Counted from the stretch's first letter, positions 1 to 7,075 are shown. The stretch is 11,018 nt of DNA from Opitutaceae bacterium (GCA_031266495.1 JAISAX010000276.1:1-11018); one strand, 5' to 3'. The notes: generated by a model from the letters alone, not told the origin. Translations and numbers: made by a program.

Positions 1-274
1 TTATTGCATCAAATACACAGATAATCGGAATTACTCATGCCCATGCACCTCCAACTTGCCCCCAAGGCTTTCGCGTCACCAAAAAAAATAAAATCGCTGA
101 CTTTATGGACAGACTCTAACTAAGTGCCATTCAGGTTTGACCCCTTATGGCTTGCCCCTTCGGGTCGGTGTTTTGGGAAGGTATAGAAAACGCAGACTTC
201 ATCGTCGGTAAGCGCCTGTTCGAAGTGCTCCAATCCGGGTTCGTCGGCTCCGTAACTTTCAGCGACAAGCGGAG
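1..274. other. Non-coding flank downstream of the regulator gene
   Basis: I see no convincing gene in this stretch. A plus-strand frame that opens at 147 runs antisense through the regulator gene and has the composition of a shadow. The segment is more AT-rich than the rest of the window and holds an A8 run at 81-88 next to a short hairpin (annotated separately). The words around 115-145 have the look of the edge of an insertion element, but no transposase, matching inverted repeat or target duplication is visible, so this is only an impression. Confidence 0.5.
81..106 (-). terminator. Possible factor-independent terminator on the minus strand
   Basis: Read on the minus strand, 106-99 (ATAAAGTC) and 95-88 (GATTTTAT) form an 8-bp stem with one G-U pair around a 3-nt loop, followed directly by eight T residues (88-81). 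The arrangement is that of a rho-independent terminator, but the stem is AT-rich and therefore weak. It lies about 170 nt beyond the stop codon of the DeoR-type gene, the only minus-strand gene that could use it in this window. Confidence 0.35.
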
Positions 275-1108
275 TCACGCCTGCCTTCGCCCGACCGATC
301 CCTTCGCCGCCCCGCAGGAAGCCGGTATCGGACGGACAAGCACCTCTTCATGTGCCAGGATGATTTTCACTCCTCTGGATTCGAATTGCGCGAGGATGTC
401 TTTGGGCGCGGCGGCGTCGGTGACGAGCACGTCGATCTGCTCCGGTTGCGCAAAAAGAAACGGCGTCGTGCGACCCAGTTTGGAATGGTCGGTCACCACG
501 CACAGTTTTTCTGCGCGAGGAATCAGGCGTTCCTTCAAAACCGCCTGCCCGGGATTGAGTTCACTGGCGCCAAGTTCGGGATGAAGGCCGTCCAGCCCGA
601 CAAACATCCACCGGATCACAAACCTCCGCAGCGCTTCCTCCGCCCCTGGCCCGACGTAGGAACGCGAACGCTCCTCGTAGTTGCCCCCCGTACAAATCAG
701 GTCGCAATTGGGGCGTCCTCCGAGAGCAACTACAACGTGATGGGCGTTGGTCAGGACAGTCACTGGCTGGGGTCCGAGAAACCGCGTCATCGTCAGCACC
801 GTGGAGCTGGCATCGAAAAACACGGTGTCCCTCGGCTGGATAAGCTTGACGGCCTCGCGCGCCACCAGCGCTTTCTCCCGCGGATGCAGCGCCGCGCGCT
901 CCGGAAGCGGAAGATCGTGGCGGGTGTCGTTTCCCCGTGTAGCCCCCCCGTGGATACGCAGGAGATGTCCGGCCGCGGCCAGCGCGTCGAGATCGTGGCG
1001 GATGGTTTCGTCCGTCACCCTGAACCGCTTCGCCAGCGGAAGGGTGCGCACGGTTCCTTCGGTTTCGAGAAGATCGAGTATGGCCTGATGACGTTGCGCG
1101 GGAAGCAT
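275..1108 (-). CDS. DeoR/GlpR-family transcriptional regulator
   Basis: A 277-residue repressor-type protein of the DeoR family, which normally binds DNA as an oligomer and is released by a phosphorylated sugar or polyol. An N-terminal winged helix-turn-helix covers about residues 5-57; the recognition helix is around TDETIRHDLDAL (32-43), followed by the family-typical HGGA (53-56). The DeoRC ligand domain spans about 78-235 and shows DASST (99-103), TNA (120-122), TGG (140-142) and DHSK (207-210), the sites that hold the phosphate in this fold. I chose the ATG at 1108 because family members start a few residues before the QRHQAIL-type helix; an in-frame TTG at 1126 would add six residues. 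The gene is divergent from a glycerol-phosphate gene unit, which makes that unit its likely target and glycerol phosphate or DHAP a plausible effector. Regulation of the unit is inferred from position only. The last 20 or so residues are an unconserved tail. Confidence 0.9.
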   Translation of the reverse strand: MLPAQRHQAILDLLETEGTVRTLPLAKRFRVTDETIRHDLDALAAAGHLLRIHGGATRGNDTRHDLPLPERAALHPREKALVAREAVKLIQPRDTVFFDASSTVLTMTRFLGPQPVTVLTNAHHVVVALGGRPNCDLICTGGNYEERSRSYVGPGAEEALRRFVIRWMFVGLDGLHPELGASELNPGQAVLKERLIPRAEKLCVVTDHSKLGRTTPFLFAQPEQIDVLVTDAAAPKDILAQFESRGVKIILAHEEVLVRPIPASCGAAKGSVGRRQA

Positions 1109-1219
1109 GGGTCTTTTGGATACCAACCCCGTCTGCCGGGTTTTGTCCGGTTTGGCGAGTTCGTTGACCTGGGTTTTCCTGGTTTTTGCCGAAAAACACC
1201 TCCTTGAATGATTCCGGAT

Positions 1220-1250
1220 TTGGATTTCTTTGGGATAAAAAAATCATAAT
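1220..1250 (+). promoter_or_regulatory. Candidate sigma-70 promoter for the catabolic unit
   Basis: TTGGAT (1220-1225) and CATAAT (1245-1250) are separated by 19 nt, longer than the ideal 17. Transcription would begin near 1257, about 38 nt before the ATG at 1295. On the opposite strand TTCAAT (1273-1268) and TATGAT (1248-1243), also 19 nt apart, could serve the regulator gene, so the two candidate promoters would overlap. Both assignments rest on eye matching only. Confidence 0.25.
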
Positions 1251-1285
1251 CTGTTCTAAAATAAACAATTGAAATTCTCTCCAAC

Positions 1286-1289
1286 AGGA
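1286..1289 (+). promoter_or_regulatory. Shine-Dalgarno site deciding the start at 1295
   Basis: AGGA ends 5 nt before the ATG at 1295. A second in-frame ATG at 1316 has GGGA only one base in front of it, too close to work. This favours the upstream start. Confidence 0.5.
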
Positions 1290-1294
1290 TTTGA

Positions 1295-3634
1295 ATGGGT
1301 TCCGATTTTTTGGGAATGAATAACAAAATCCAGGCAAACCATCCCTTCGCCTTCGTCATCCAGAGCCACCGGGGCGCGGGCCACCTGAGCACCGACAACA
1401 CCCGCGAGGCCTTTGAACTGGGCTGGTCCCTGGGCACAATCCCCGAAGCCGATGTGCGCACGACGAGCGACGGTGTGCTGGTGGCCTTTCACGACAACAC
1501 CCTGGCCCGGGTAATCGCCGAGGCACAAACCAGGCCGGCCCTCGCGGCCAAAAGCGTGGCCGACGTCACCTGGACGGAACTGGCGCGGATGGACACCGGT
1601 TCGTGGAAGGGGTCCGGTTTTTGCGGTCATCGCGTGCCGCGGCTCGACGGGATATTTTCGCTGATGCGCGGGAGGCCCAAACGCGAGTTGTATCTGGATC
1701 TCAAGGACGCCTCGCCGGAAGCGCTCGCGCATGCGGTGAAGTCGGCGGACGTCCTCCACCAGGTCATTCTCGCATCGAGCGAGTACGCGCTCCTGCGACG
1801 CTGGATGGCGCTGTGCGGGGAGGGTGCGCGCACGCTCTACTGGATGGGCACGTGGGGAAACCCCGACGAAACTCCACTGAAAAACCGGTTCCGTGAAATG
1901 CGGGATCACGGATTCGAAGGCATCACGCAAGTGCAGGTGCACGCATCGCTGCGGCTGCCGCCCGACAAGATCACCCGTGACAGCGTCGATCCGTTCACGC
2001 CATCGGATGCGTTTTTCAGGGAAGCCGCCGCCGAGTTGCGCGGACGCGGCATCCTCTTCCAGTCGCTCCCGTGGGGCGGCGCCAGCGAAGCGGTTTACCG
2101 GAAACTGATGGATCTGGGCGTCGAGTCCTTCGCCACCGATCACCCCGATGTGACCCTGCTCGCCATGAAAACATGGACGCCGCCAAAACCGGTGGAATCC
2201 GGCTTTTCCTCGCCGCGCCCGATGTCGCCCGACGAAGCGCTGGCCGAGGCCGACGAAACCCGGGCGCTGGTCATCGGGGAAAACGTGCTCGCCCGGACGC
2301 CTTCGCTGTTCGGCGAGTGTTTCGGCCCGGAAACCCCGGCCATCGTTATCGCCGATCCGGATACGTTTGAAGCCGCGGGCCGGGCCGTGGACGCCGCCCT
2401 GCGTTCCGCCGGGGTGCGTTGCGTGGACGCGTTTTTGTTCGACAGCAAAGTGTATGCAAATTACGACTACACCGGAAAACTGGAAGCCGCGTTGCGGGCG
2501 GCCGATCACGCGGCGGGAGCGCGCGTCGTGCCGGTCGCCGCGGGGTCCGGGACGATCAACGACCTGACAAAACTCGCCTCCCGGCTGTGCGAGCGTCCCT
2601 ACATGACGGTCGCCACGGCGGCATCGATGGATGGCTACACGGCGTTTGGCGCGTCGATCACCCGCGACGGACTCAAGCAGACATTTTCGTGTCCGGCTCC
2701 TCGTGCCGTCCTGGCCGATGTAGCGGTAATCGCCAAGGCCCCCCCTCCCCTCGGCGCGGCTGGCTACGCCGACCTGCTGGCCAAGATCACCGCGGGCGCC
2801 GACTGGCTGGTGGCCGACGCTCTCGGCGTGGAGCCGGTGGATGGTCCGGCATGGCGCATCGTGCAGGGCGGATTGCGCAACGCGCTCGCCAATCCGGCGG
2901 GCATCGCCGCCGGAGACCACGAGGCGGTCCGGCAACTGACCGAAGGTCTCATGCTGGGCGGCTTTGCCATGCAGCGCACAAAAAACAGCCGCCCGGCCTC
3001 CGGCGCGGAACACCAGTTCAGCCACCTCTGGGACATGCAGCATCACGAGCACCAGGGCGCGGCGCCTTCGCACGGCTTCAAGGTCGGCATCGCCACGCTG
3101 GCCGTGACGGCGCTTTACGAATGGCTGCTGGACAACTGGAACCCGGCGCGGCTCGACATCGACGCCTGTTGCGCCGCCTGGCCCGGCTCCGCGGAAGCCG
3201 CGGCGGCGGCGGCGGCGGAAACCGGCGCGCCGCCGGACGCCCGCTGGTGGAACAACGAACTGGCGGCTCTCGCCCGCACGGAGCTGGCGGCCAAGTGGAT
3301 TCCCCGCGAAGCCCTGCGCGCCCAGTTGCAGCGATTGTCCGTAGTGTGGCCGTCGCTACGCGTGCGGCTGCGAGCGCAACTGCTGTCGTTCGCTGAAATC
3401 AGGCAACGTCTCGCCAAGGCGGGCGCGCCGCGCGAACCGGAACAAATCGGCATCACGCGCGAACGGCTGCGGATGGCATTCGGACAGGCGCAGACAATCA
3501 GACGGCGTTTTACGGTACTTGATTTTTCAATACGCACGGGAGCGCTGGCGCCCGCGCTGGAACACCTGTTCGGCGCTGGCGGACGCTGGCCCGTCTCCTC
3601 CACGGCTCCGCGCAATGAAGCTGTATCCATTTGA
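1295..3634 (+). CDS. Fused glycerophosphodiester phosphodiesterase / sn-glycerol-1-phosphate dehydrogenase
   Basis: A 779-residue, probably cytosolic two-domain enzyme with no signal peptide. Residues about 20-292 are a GDPD TIM barrel: HR 25-26, DNT 34-36 (usually ENT), metal-binding E51 and D53, HD 66-67, DLK 135-137 (usually EIK) and the closing TDHPD 281-285. After a Pro/Ser-rich linker (about 293-313), residues about 320-779 form an AraM/EgsA-type iron/zinc polyol dehydrogenase: NAD loop AAGSGTIND (415-423), SMDGY (444-448), SRPASGAEH (565-573), HG 593-594 and the family's C-terminal RFTVLD (738-743). D493, H573 and H593 are the expected metal ligands. The known G1PDH reaction is interconversion of sn-glycerol-1-phosphate and DHAP with NAD(P)(H). 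Fused to a GDPD it could release and at once oxidise G1P from a phosphodiester. A GCG codon run (3200-3217) gives seven alanines in the dehydrogenase part. Both domains look complete and in one frame, so this is a real fusion rather than two genes. The GDPD substrate is unknown. Confidence 0.9.
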   Translation: MGSDFLGMNNKIQANHPFAFVIQSHRGAGHLSTDNTREAFELGWSLGTIPEADVRTTSDGVLVAFHDNTLARVIAEAQTRPALAAKSVADVTWTELARMDTGSWKGSGFCGHRVPRLDGIFSLMRGRPKRELYLDLKDASPEALAHAVKSADVLHQVILASSEYALLRRWMALCGEGARTLYWMGTWGNPDETPLKNRFREMRDHGFEGITQVQVHASLRLPPDKITRDSVDPFTPSDAFFREAAAELRGRGILFQSLPWGGASEAVYRKLMDLGVESFATDHPDVTLLAMKTWTPPKPVESGFSSPRPMSPDEALAEADETRALVIGENVLARTPSLFGECFGPETPAIVIADPDTFEAAGRAVDAALRSAGVRCVDAFLFDSKVYANYDYTGKLEAALRAADHAAGARVVPVAAGSGTINDLTKLASRLCERPYMTVATAASMDGYTAFGASITRDGLKQTFSCPAPRAVLADVAVIAKAPPPLGAAGYADLLAKITAGADWLVADALGVEPVDGPAWRIVQGGLRNALANPAGIAAGDHEAVRQLTEGLMLGGFAMQRTKNSRPASGAEHQFSHLWDMQHHEHQGAAPSHGFKVGIATLAVTALYEWLLDNWNPARLDIDACCAAWPGSAEAAAAAAAETGAPPDARWWNNELAALARTELAAKWIPREALRAQLQRLSVVWPSLRVRLRAQLLSFAEIRQRLAKAGAPREPEQIGITRERLRMAFGQAQTIRRRFTVLDFSIRTGALAPALEHLFGAGGRWPVSSTAPRNEAVSI
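3200..3217 (+). repeat. GCG trinucleotide run inside the fusion gene
   Basis: Six GCG codons in tandem follow a GCC codon and encode a seven-alanine stretch (residues 635-641). The run lies in a low-conservation insertion of the G1PDH domain and keeps the frame whatever the copy number. Confidence 0.7.
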
Positions 3635-3648
3635 CGGATATCAACATT

Positions 3649-3702
3649 CCCCCCCCCCCCACACACACGCACACACCACACATCGCCACCACCACACACA
3701 CA
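3649..3702 (+). repeat. C12 homopolymer followed by a CA-rich simple repeat
   Basis: Twelve C residues (3649-3660) are followed by an imperfect CA/CCA repeat up to about 3702. Together they fill most of the 94-nt gap between the fusion gene and the stand-alone GDPD gene and end 26 nt before the latter's start codon. The sense strand is almost free of G here, so the leader RNA would be unstructured. No ribosome-binding site is visible in the gap. Such tracts can slip during replication. Confidence 0.85.
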
Positions 3703-3728
3703 GATCGCTGTCAGCAACTGAATTTCCC

Positions 3729-4496
3729 ATGTCATTCAAAACCGAAATCATAGCCCATCGCGGAGCATCCCGGGACGCTCCGGAGAACACAGTGGCCTCG
3801 TTCAAACTCGCCTGGACGCAGCAGGCGGACGGCGCGGAGTGCGACGTTTACGTAACCACCGACGACGCGGTCGTGTTGTTGCACGATCCCACGCTCAAGC
3901 GTACCGCCGGGCTGGATGCCCGCGTGGACGAGCTCGACCTGGCCACGGTTCGCGCCCTGGATGCCGGCGCATGGAAAGGCGAGACGTGGCGCGGTGAAAA
4001 GGTGCCCGTGATCGCCGAAGTGCTGGCGACGATCCCCGCCGACAAAACGAAAAAACTCCTGATCGAAATCAAGGGCGGCCCGAAAGTCGTGCCGGCGCTG
4101 AAACGCGAAATCGGAAAAGCCGTGGCCGGCGGCCACGTGCGGAGCGAACAAGTGGAGTTCATAAGCTTTGACGAAGCGGTGTTGCGCGCGGCGAAAACGG
4201 CAATGCCGGAGTGCAAGGCATTGTATCTTGCCGGGGATTACAAGGAACGCTCCACCGAGGCGCTGGGAGAACTGATTGCGATCTGCCGCGAGGCCGGTTT
4301 TGACGGGCTGGATCTCGACCGCGGCTGGCCGGTCAGTCCGTCGTTTGTGCGGCGCGTGCATGACGCGGGTCTGTTGCTCTATATGTGGACCGTCAATGAT
4401 CCGGCCAAGGCCCGCGACCTCGCGGCGGCGGGCGTCGATGCCATCGCCACGGACCGTCCCGCCCTTGTTCGCGCGGGGCTGGAAGGCAAGGAGTGA
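3729..4496 (+). CDS. Cytosolic glycerophosphodiester phosphodiesterase (UgpQ-type)
   Basis: A 255-residue single-domain GDPD. Family enzymes hydrolyse glycerophosphodiesters (glycerophosphocholine, -ethanolamine, -glycerol and others) to glycerol 3-phosphate plus an alcohol, using a divalent metal. All hallmarks are present: HRG 10-12, PENT 18-21, E37 and D39, HD 52-53, EIK 113-115, WTVND 220-224 and TDRP 241-244. The absence of a signal peptide and the short length match the cytosolic UgpQ group rather than periplasmic GlpQ. I placed the start at 3729 because homology begins five residues later; the same frame stays open upstream to 3519, but that part would read the CA repeat as His/Thr/Pro nonsense and overlap the preceding gene. 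It keeps the classical ENT and EIK motifs, whereas the GDPD domain of the preceding fusion has DNT and DLK, so the two probably differ in substrate. The cotransporter gene follows after 13 nt. Confidence 0.93.
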   Translation: MSFKTEIIAHRGASRDAPENTVASFKLAWTQQADGAECDVYVTTDDAVVLLHDPTLKRTAGLDARVDELDLATVRALDAGAWKGETWRGEKVPVIAEVLATIPADKTKKLLIEIKGGPKVVPALKREIGKAVAGGHVRSEQVEFISFDEAVLRAAKTAMPECKALYLAGDYKERSTEALGELIAICREAGFDGLDLDRGWPVSPSFVRRVHDAGLLLYMWTVNDPAKARDLAAAGVDAIATDRPALVRAGLEGKE

Positions 4497-4497
4497 A

Positions 4498-4502
4498 GGG
4501 AG
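4498..4502 (+). promoter_or_regulatory. Shine-Dalgarno site deciding the start at 4510
   Basis: GGGAG ends 7 nt before the ATG at 4510, directly after the stop codon of the GDPD gene. The reading frame is open further upstream, to 4276, but the extra residues overlap the GDPD gene and resemble nothing, so the internal ATG is the real start. Confidence 0.7.
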
Positions 4503-4509
4503 CCTGCAC

Positions 4510-6150
4510 ATGAACAGCACGGTGGCCATTCTTGGCGGCGTGGGGCTGATCCTCTTTGGCATCCGCTTTCTGCGCAAAGGGCTGGACCGGCTCTTCGGAG
4601 GGCGCCTCATCGGGTGGCTGTCGAGGCTCGCCGCCCGCCCGTGGAAAGCATTCGGCGCCGGCGTGGCGGCGGGAGCGGTGTCGCCGTCCTCCACCACCAT
4701 CTCGATCATGGCCGTGCAACTACTCGGCGACGGGAGGCTGCGCGCCGAAGGCGTCCTCGCCATGCTGCTGGGCGCCAATGTCGGCATGACAATCCTCGCG
4801 CAACTGATGGCCGTGCGCGTGCAGGATTTTGCCGGCGTGCTGGTGGCGGTCGGCGTCGCGGGTTTTATTTACACCCGCCGCGAATTGTTGCGCGGCGCCG
4901 GCCAGTGCCTGCTCGCGCTCGGTTTCATCTTCATGGCCATGACAATGATCGGCGGCGGAGCGGCCAGCGTGGCGGAGTCCGCCGACGCCAGGCAGGCGTT
5001 TATGTTGTTGCACGGACACCCGGCGCTGATCTTCGCCGGCACCGCTGCGCTTGCCGTCGGCCTGCAAAGCTCCACGGCCACCGTTGGCCTGGGGATCGGA
5101 CTCTGCTCCTCCGGTCTGCTCGGCGCGGGCGAACTCATCCCGTGGGTGCTGGGGACCAATGCCGGCGTGGGCGTCAGTTCGCTCCTCGTCGGGTGGCGCG
5201 CGACGGAGGCGCGACGGCTGGGCGTCGCCAATCTGCTGACCAAGCTCGCCCTCGCCCTGCCCCTGCTCTGGCTGCCCGGAGTGGCGGCGCGGCTGTTCGC
5301 GTCCATGCCCGGCGGCCTCGCGCACCAGTCCGTCATGTTTCACACCGGGTTCAATGCCGCCGCCGGAGTATTCATGTTGCCACTACTCGGAAAAATCATG
5401 CGGTTGGCCCGCCTGATCGTGCCCGAACCCTCGACCGTGCCGCCCGGCGAAGGCGGCGGAGCCGAGGTGAGCCACCTCGATCCGAAGGCGCTCGACACGC
5501 CCTCCGTCGCGCTTGCCCGCGCCACGCGCGAAACGCTGCGCATGGCCGACCGCGTGCGCGCGCAACTGACGGGCTTCTGGCGCGCCTGCCGCACCGGCGA
5601 CACCGCCCTCGCCCGGCGTATCCAGAAGGAGGATGACAAGGTGGACTGGTACAACCGCGAGCTGATCGAATACCTCAGCCACATCGGCGGTGAAAAAAAT
5701 GCCCGCGACACCCGGTGGCAGGTCGCGTTGATGAATTTCGCCGTGGAGATGGAAGCCGTTGGCGATTTGCTCGACAAACATCTCTGTGACCTGGCCATCA
5801 AACAACGAGTGGAGGGCGCCGTCCTGACGGCAACCGAGTGGCACGATCTTGAGGAAGTTTACAACCGCCTGCTCGCCCGCTTCGACGGCGCCGTCAGCCT
5901 GTTCGGCCCGGAAGGCGCCGAACGGGCGCAAGCCTTCGTATCCGGAAAGCGCGGTTTTAACGAGCACTGCCGCGAACTCCAGCAAGGCTACTTCACCCGC
6001 CTGCGCGCCACCAACGCCATTGCCGCGGAAGCCGGAACCGCCGTCACCAGCAGCTACTTCATCGACTACCTGAACGGCTTCCGCCGTATCAACAGCCACC
6101 TCACCGGCGTGGCCTACGCTCTCGCCGCTCCCGGAGAAAAACAGCCATGA
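4510..6150 (+). CDS. Na+/phosphate cotransporter family protein with C-terminal PhoU-like domain
   Basis: A 546-residue membrane protein of the NptA/YjbB type. Residues 1-305 carry two inverted Na/Pi-cotransporter repeats. The first has SPSSTT (58-63) and LGANVGMT (87-94); the second has QSSTAT (186-191) and LGTNAGVG (214-221); FHTGFN (277-282) is the usual end signature. Residues about 335-540 form a helical PhoU-like domain. The first repeat lacks the customary QSS glutamine, having Ser-Pro instead, which is unusual. E. coli YjbB of the same architecture and similar length has been linked to phosphate export. Placed among phosphodiesterases and a phosphatase, an export or balancing role for surplus phosphate is more likely than scavenging, but this is inference; direction cannot be read from sequence. 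The ATG of the next gene overlaps the TGA (ATGA, 6147-6150), implying translational coupling. Confidence 0.9.
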   Translation: MNSTVAILGGVGLILFGIRFLRKGLDRLFGGRLIGWLSRLAARPWKAFGAGVAAGAVSPSSTTISIMAVQLLGDGRLRAEGVLAMLLGANVGMTILAQLMAVRVQDFAGVLVAVGVAGFIYTRRELLRGAGQCLLALGFIFMAMTMIGGGAASVAESADARQAFMLLHGHPALIFAGTAALAVGLQSSTATVGLGIGLCSSGLLGAGELIPWVLGTNAGVGVSSLLVGWRATEARRLGVANLLTKLALALPLLWLPGVAARLFASMPGGLAHQSVMFHTGFNAAAGVFMLPLLGKIMRLARLIVPEPSTVPPGEGGGAEVSHLDPKALDTPSVALARATRETLRMADRVRAQLTGFWRACRTGDTALARRIQKEDDKVDWYNRELIEYLSHIGGEKNARDTRWQVALMNFAVEMEAVGDLLDKHLCDLAIKQRVEGAVLTATEWHDLEEVYNRLLARFDGAVSLFGPEGAERAQAFVSGKRGFNEHCRELQQGYFTRLRATNAIAAEAGTAVTSSYFIDYLNGFRRINSHLTGVAYALAAPGEKQP

Positions 6151-7025
6151 AAACCGTCCCTCGCGGCATCGGCCGGAAATGTATCCGGAAATTATCTACG
6201 ATCCGCCATCTCGCGCTCGACATGGATGGCACCCTCTATCTCGGTTCCCGCCTCTTTCCCTGCACCGTGCCCTTCCTCCGCGGACTCGAAGCCTCCGGCA
6301 TCGGCTTCACCTTTCTGACCAACAACTCGTCACGCAGCCGCGACGACTATCTGCGCAAGCTGAAAAAGATGGGCGTGCCCGCGACCGCGGACCAGGTGCT
6401 CACCTCGACCCATGCGACGGCGGATTATCTGCGACGCGAGTTGCCGGGAGCGCGTCGTCTCTTCGTGCTCGGCACACCCGGCATGCAGTGCGAGCTGGGC
6501 AGCCTCGGCTTCCTCTCCTGCGAAGACGAACCCGACGCCGTTCTCGTCGGTTTCGACATGACGCTCGGCTACGAACGCCTCTGCCGCGCCGCGTGGTGGA
6601 TCTCGCAGGGACGCCCCTTCATCGCGACCCATCCCGACCTCGTTTGCCCGACCGACCAGCCCACCGTGCTGGTCGATTGCGGCGCGATTTGCCGCGCCCT
6701 GGAAAGCGCCACCGGCGTCTCCCCGGTGGTCGTCGGCAAGCCCGATCCGCGCATGTTGGCTCCCATTTGCGCGCGCCACAATCTGCGCATGGACCAGGTG
6801 GCCATGATCGGCGACCGCCTGACGACCGATGTTGCCATGGCCCGGGCCAGCGGCGCGCTTGCCGTGCTCGTGCTCACCGGCGAGGCGACGCTGGCCGACC
6901 TCGAAACCCTGCCCCCGCGGCAACGCCCCGACCTCGTGGTCGGGGACGTGGGTGAACTGGGAAAACTCATACACGAAGCCACTGCCACCGGCGTATCCGG
7001 AAACCGGTACACAGGACGCACGTGA
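6147..7025 (+). CDS. HAD-superfamily phosphatase, NagD/AraL type (subfamily IIA)
   Basis: A 292-residue HAD hydrolase. Motif I is DMDGTL (25-30) with D25 as nucleophile and D27 as acid/base, motif II is TNNSS (58-62), motif III is GKPD (197-200) with K198, and motif IV is GDRLTTD (222-228). The cap between motifs II and III is of the C2a kind, as in NagD, B. subtilis AraL, 4-nitrophenylphosphatases and phosphoglycolate/glycerol-3-phosphate phosphatases. These enzymes act on small phosphorylated metabolites and are often promiscuous. In this unit the candidates are G3P, G1P, DHAP or a phosphorylated alcohol freed by the GDPDs. The start overlaps the preceding stop by 4 nt. Some 15-20 residues precede the usual family start, and a GGAG (6133-6136) lies 10 nt upstream of the ATG. 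B. subtilis encodes AraL next to AraM, the same pairing of HAD phosphatase and G1PDH. Confidence 0.9.
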   Translation: MKTVPRGIGRKCIRKLSTIRHLALDMDGTLYLGSRLFPCTVPFLRGLEASGIGFTFLTNNSSRSRDDYLRKLKKMGVPATADQVLTSTHATADYLRRELPGARRLFVLGTPGMQCELGSLGFLSCEDEPDAVLVGFDMTLGYERLCRAAWWISQGRPFIATHPDLVCPTDQPTVLVDCGAICRALESATGVSPVVVGKPDPRMLAPICARHNLRMDQVAMIGDRLTTDVAMARASGALAVLVLTGEATLADLETLPPRQRPDLVVGDVGELGKLIHEATATGVSGNRYTGRT

Positions 7026-7050
7026 TGCGCAATCCTTCACCTGGCAGCCT

Positions 7051-7062
7051 CCCCCCCCCCCC
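7051..7062 (+). repeat. C12 homopolymer before glpD
   Basis: Twelve C residues end 13 nt before the ATG at 7076. They sit where a Shine-Dalgarno sequence would be expected, and none is present. If translation instead began at the GTG/ATG overlapping the upstream stop codon (7022 or 7025), the tract would be coding and give a proline run in frame with the dehydrogenase. Confidence 0.85.
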
Positions 7063-7075
7063 GCCCGCTCCCATC

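Larger units (their letters stand above)
1109..1294. promoter_or_regulatory. Divergent control region between regulator and catabolic unit
   Basis: The stretch from about 1200 to 1280 is strikingly AT-rich against the GC-rich surroundings, as expected for two divergent promoters. An imperfect inverted repeat, GGTTTTT/AAAAACACC, is centred near 1190 (1181-1200). GGTTTT-type words recur at about 1135, 1150, 1172 and 1181, all in the same orientation. These are possible operator elements for the adjacent DeoR-type protein. No match to the Escherichia coli GlpR operator is evident. Confidence 0.45.

Noticed and set aside
115..170. Possible insertion-sequence end or remnant
   Set aside because: The wording looked familiar, but no transposase fragment, inverted repeat partner or target duplication is present in the window.
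350..1207. A 285-residue open frame on the plus strand opposite the regulator gene
   Set aside because: The minus strand encodes a complete DeoR-family protein with an HTH and a ligand domain; the plus frame has no motif.
1256..3073. A 605-residue open frame on the minus strand opposite the fusion gene
   Set aside because: It is antisense to motif-rich coding sequence, is rich in Arg/His/Gly as expected for the complement of GC-rich codons, and shows no domain.
3649..3702. CRISPR-like or tandem array
   Set aside because: The stretch is a homopolymer plus an imperfect CA microsatellite, without regular spacers or repeats of the length needed.
3519..3728. Possible 70-residue N-terminal extension of the stand-alone GDPD
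   Set aside because: It would overlap the fusion gene and read the C12 and CA repeat as Pro/His/Thr; GDPD homology starts just after the ATG at 3729.
4276..4509. Possible N-terminal extension of the phosphate carrier
   Set aside because: It overlaps the GDPD gene in another frame, and the ATG at 4510 has a good Shine-Dalgarno and begins with the first membrane helix.
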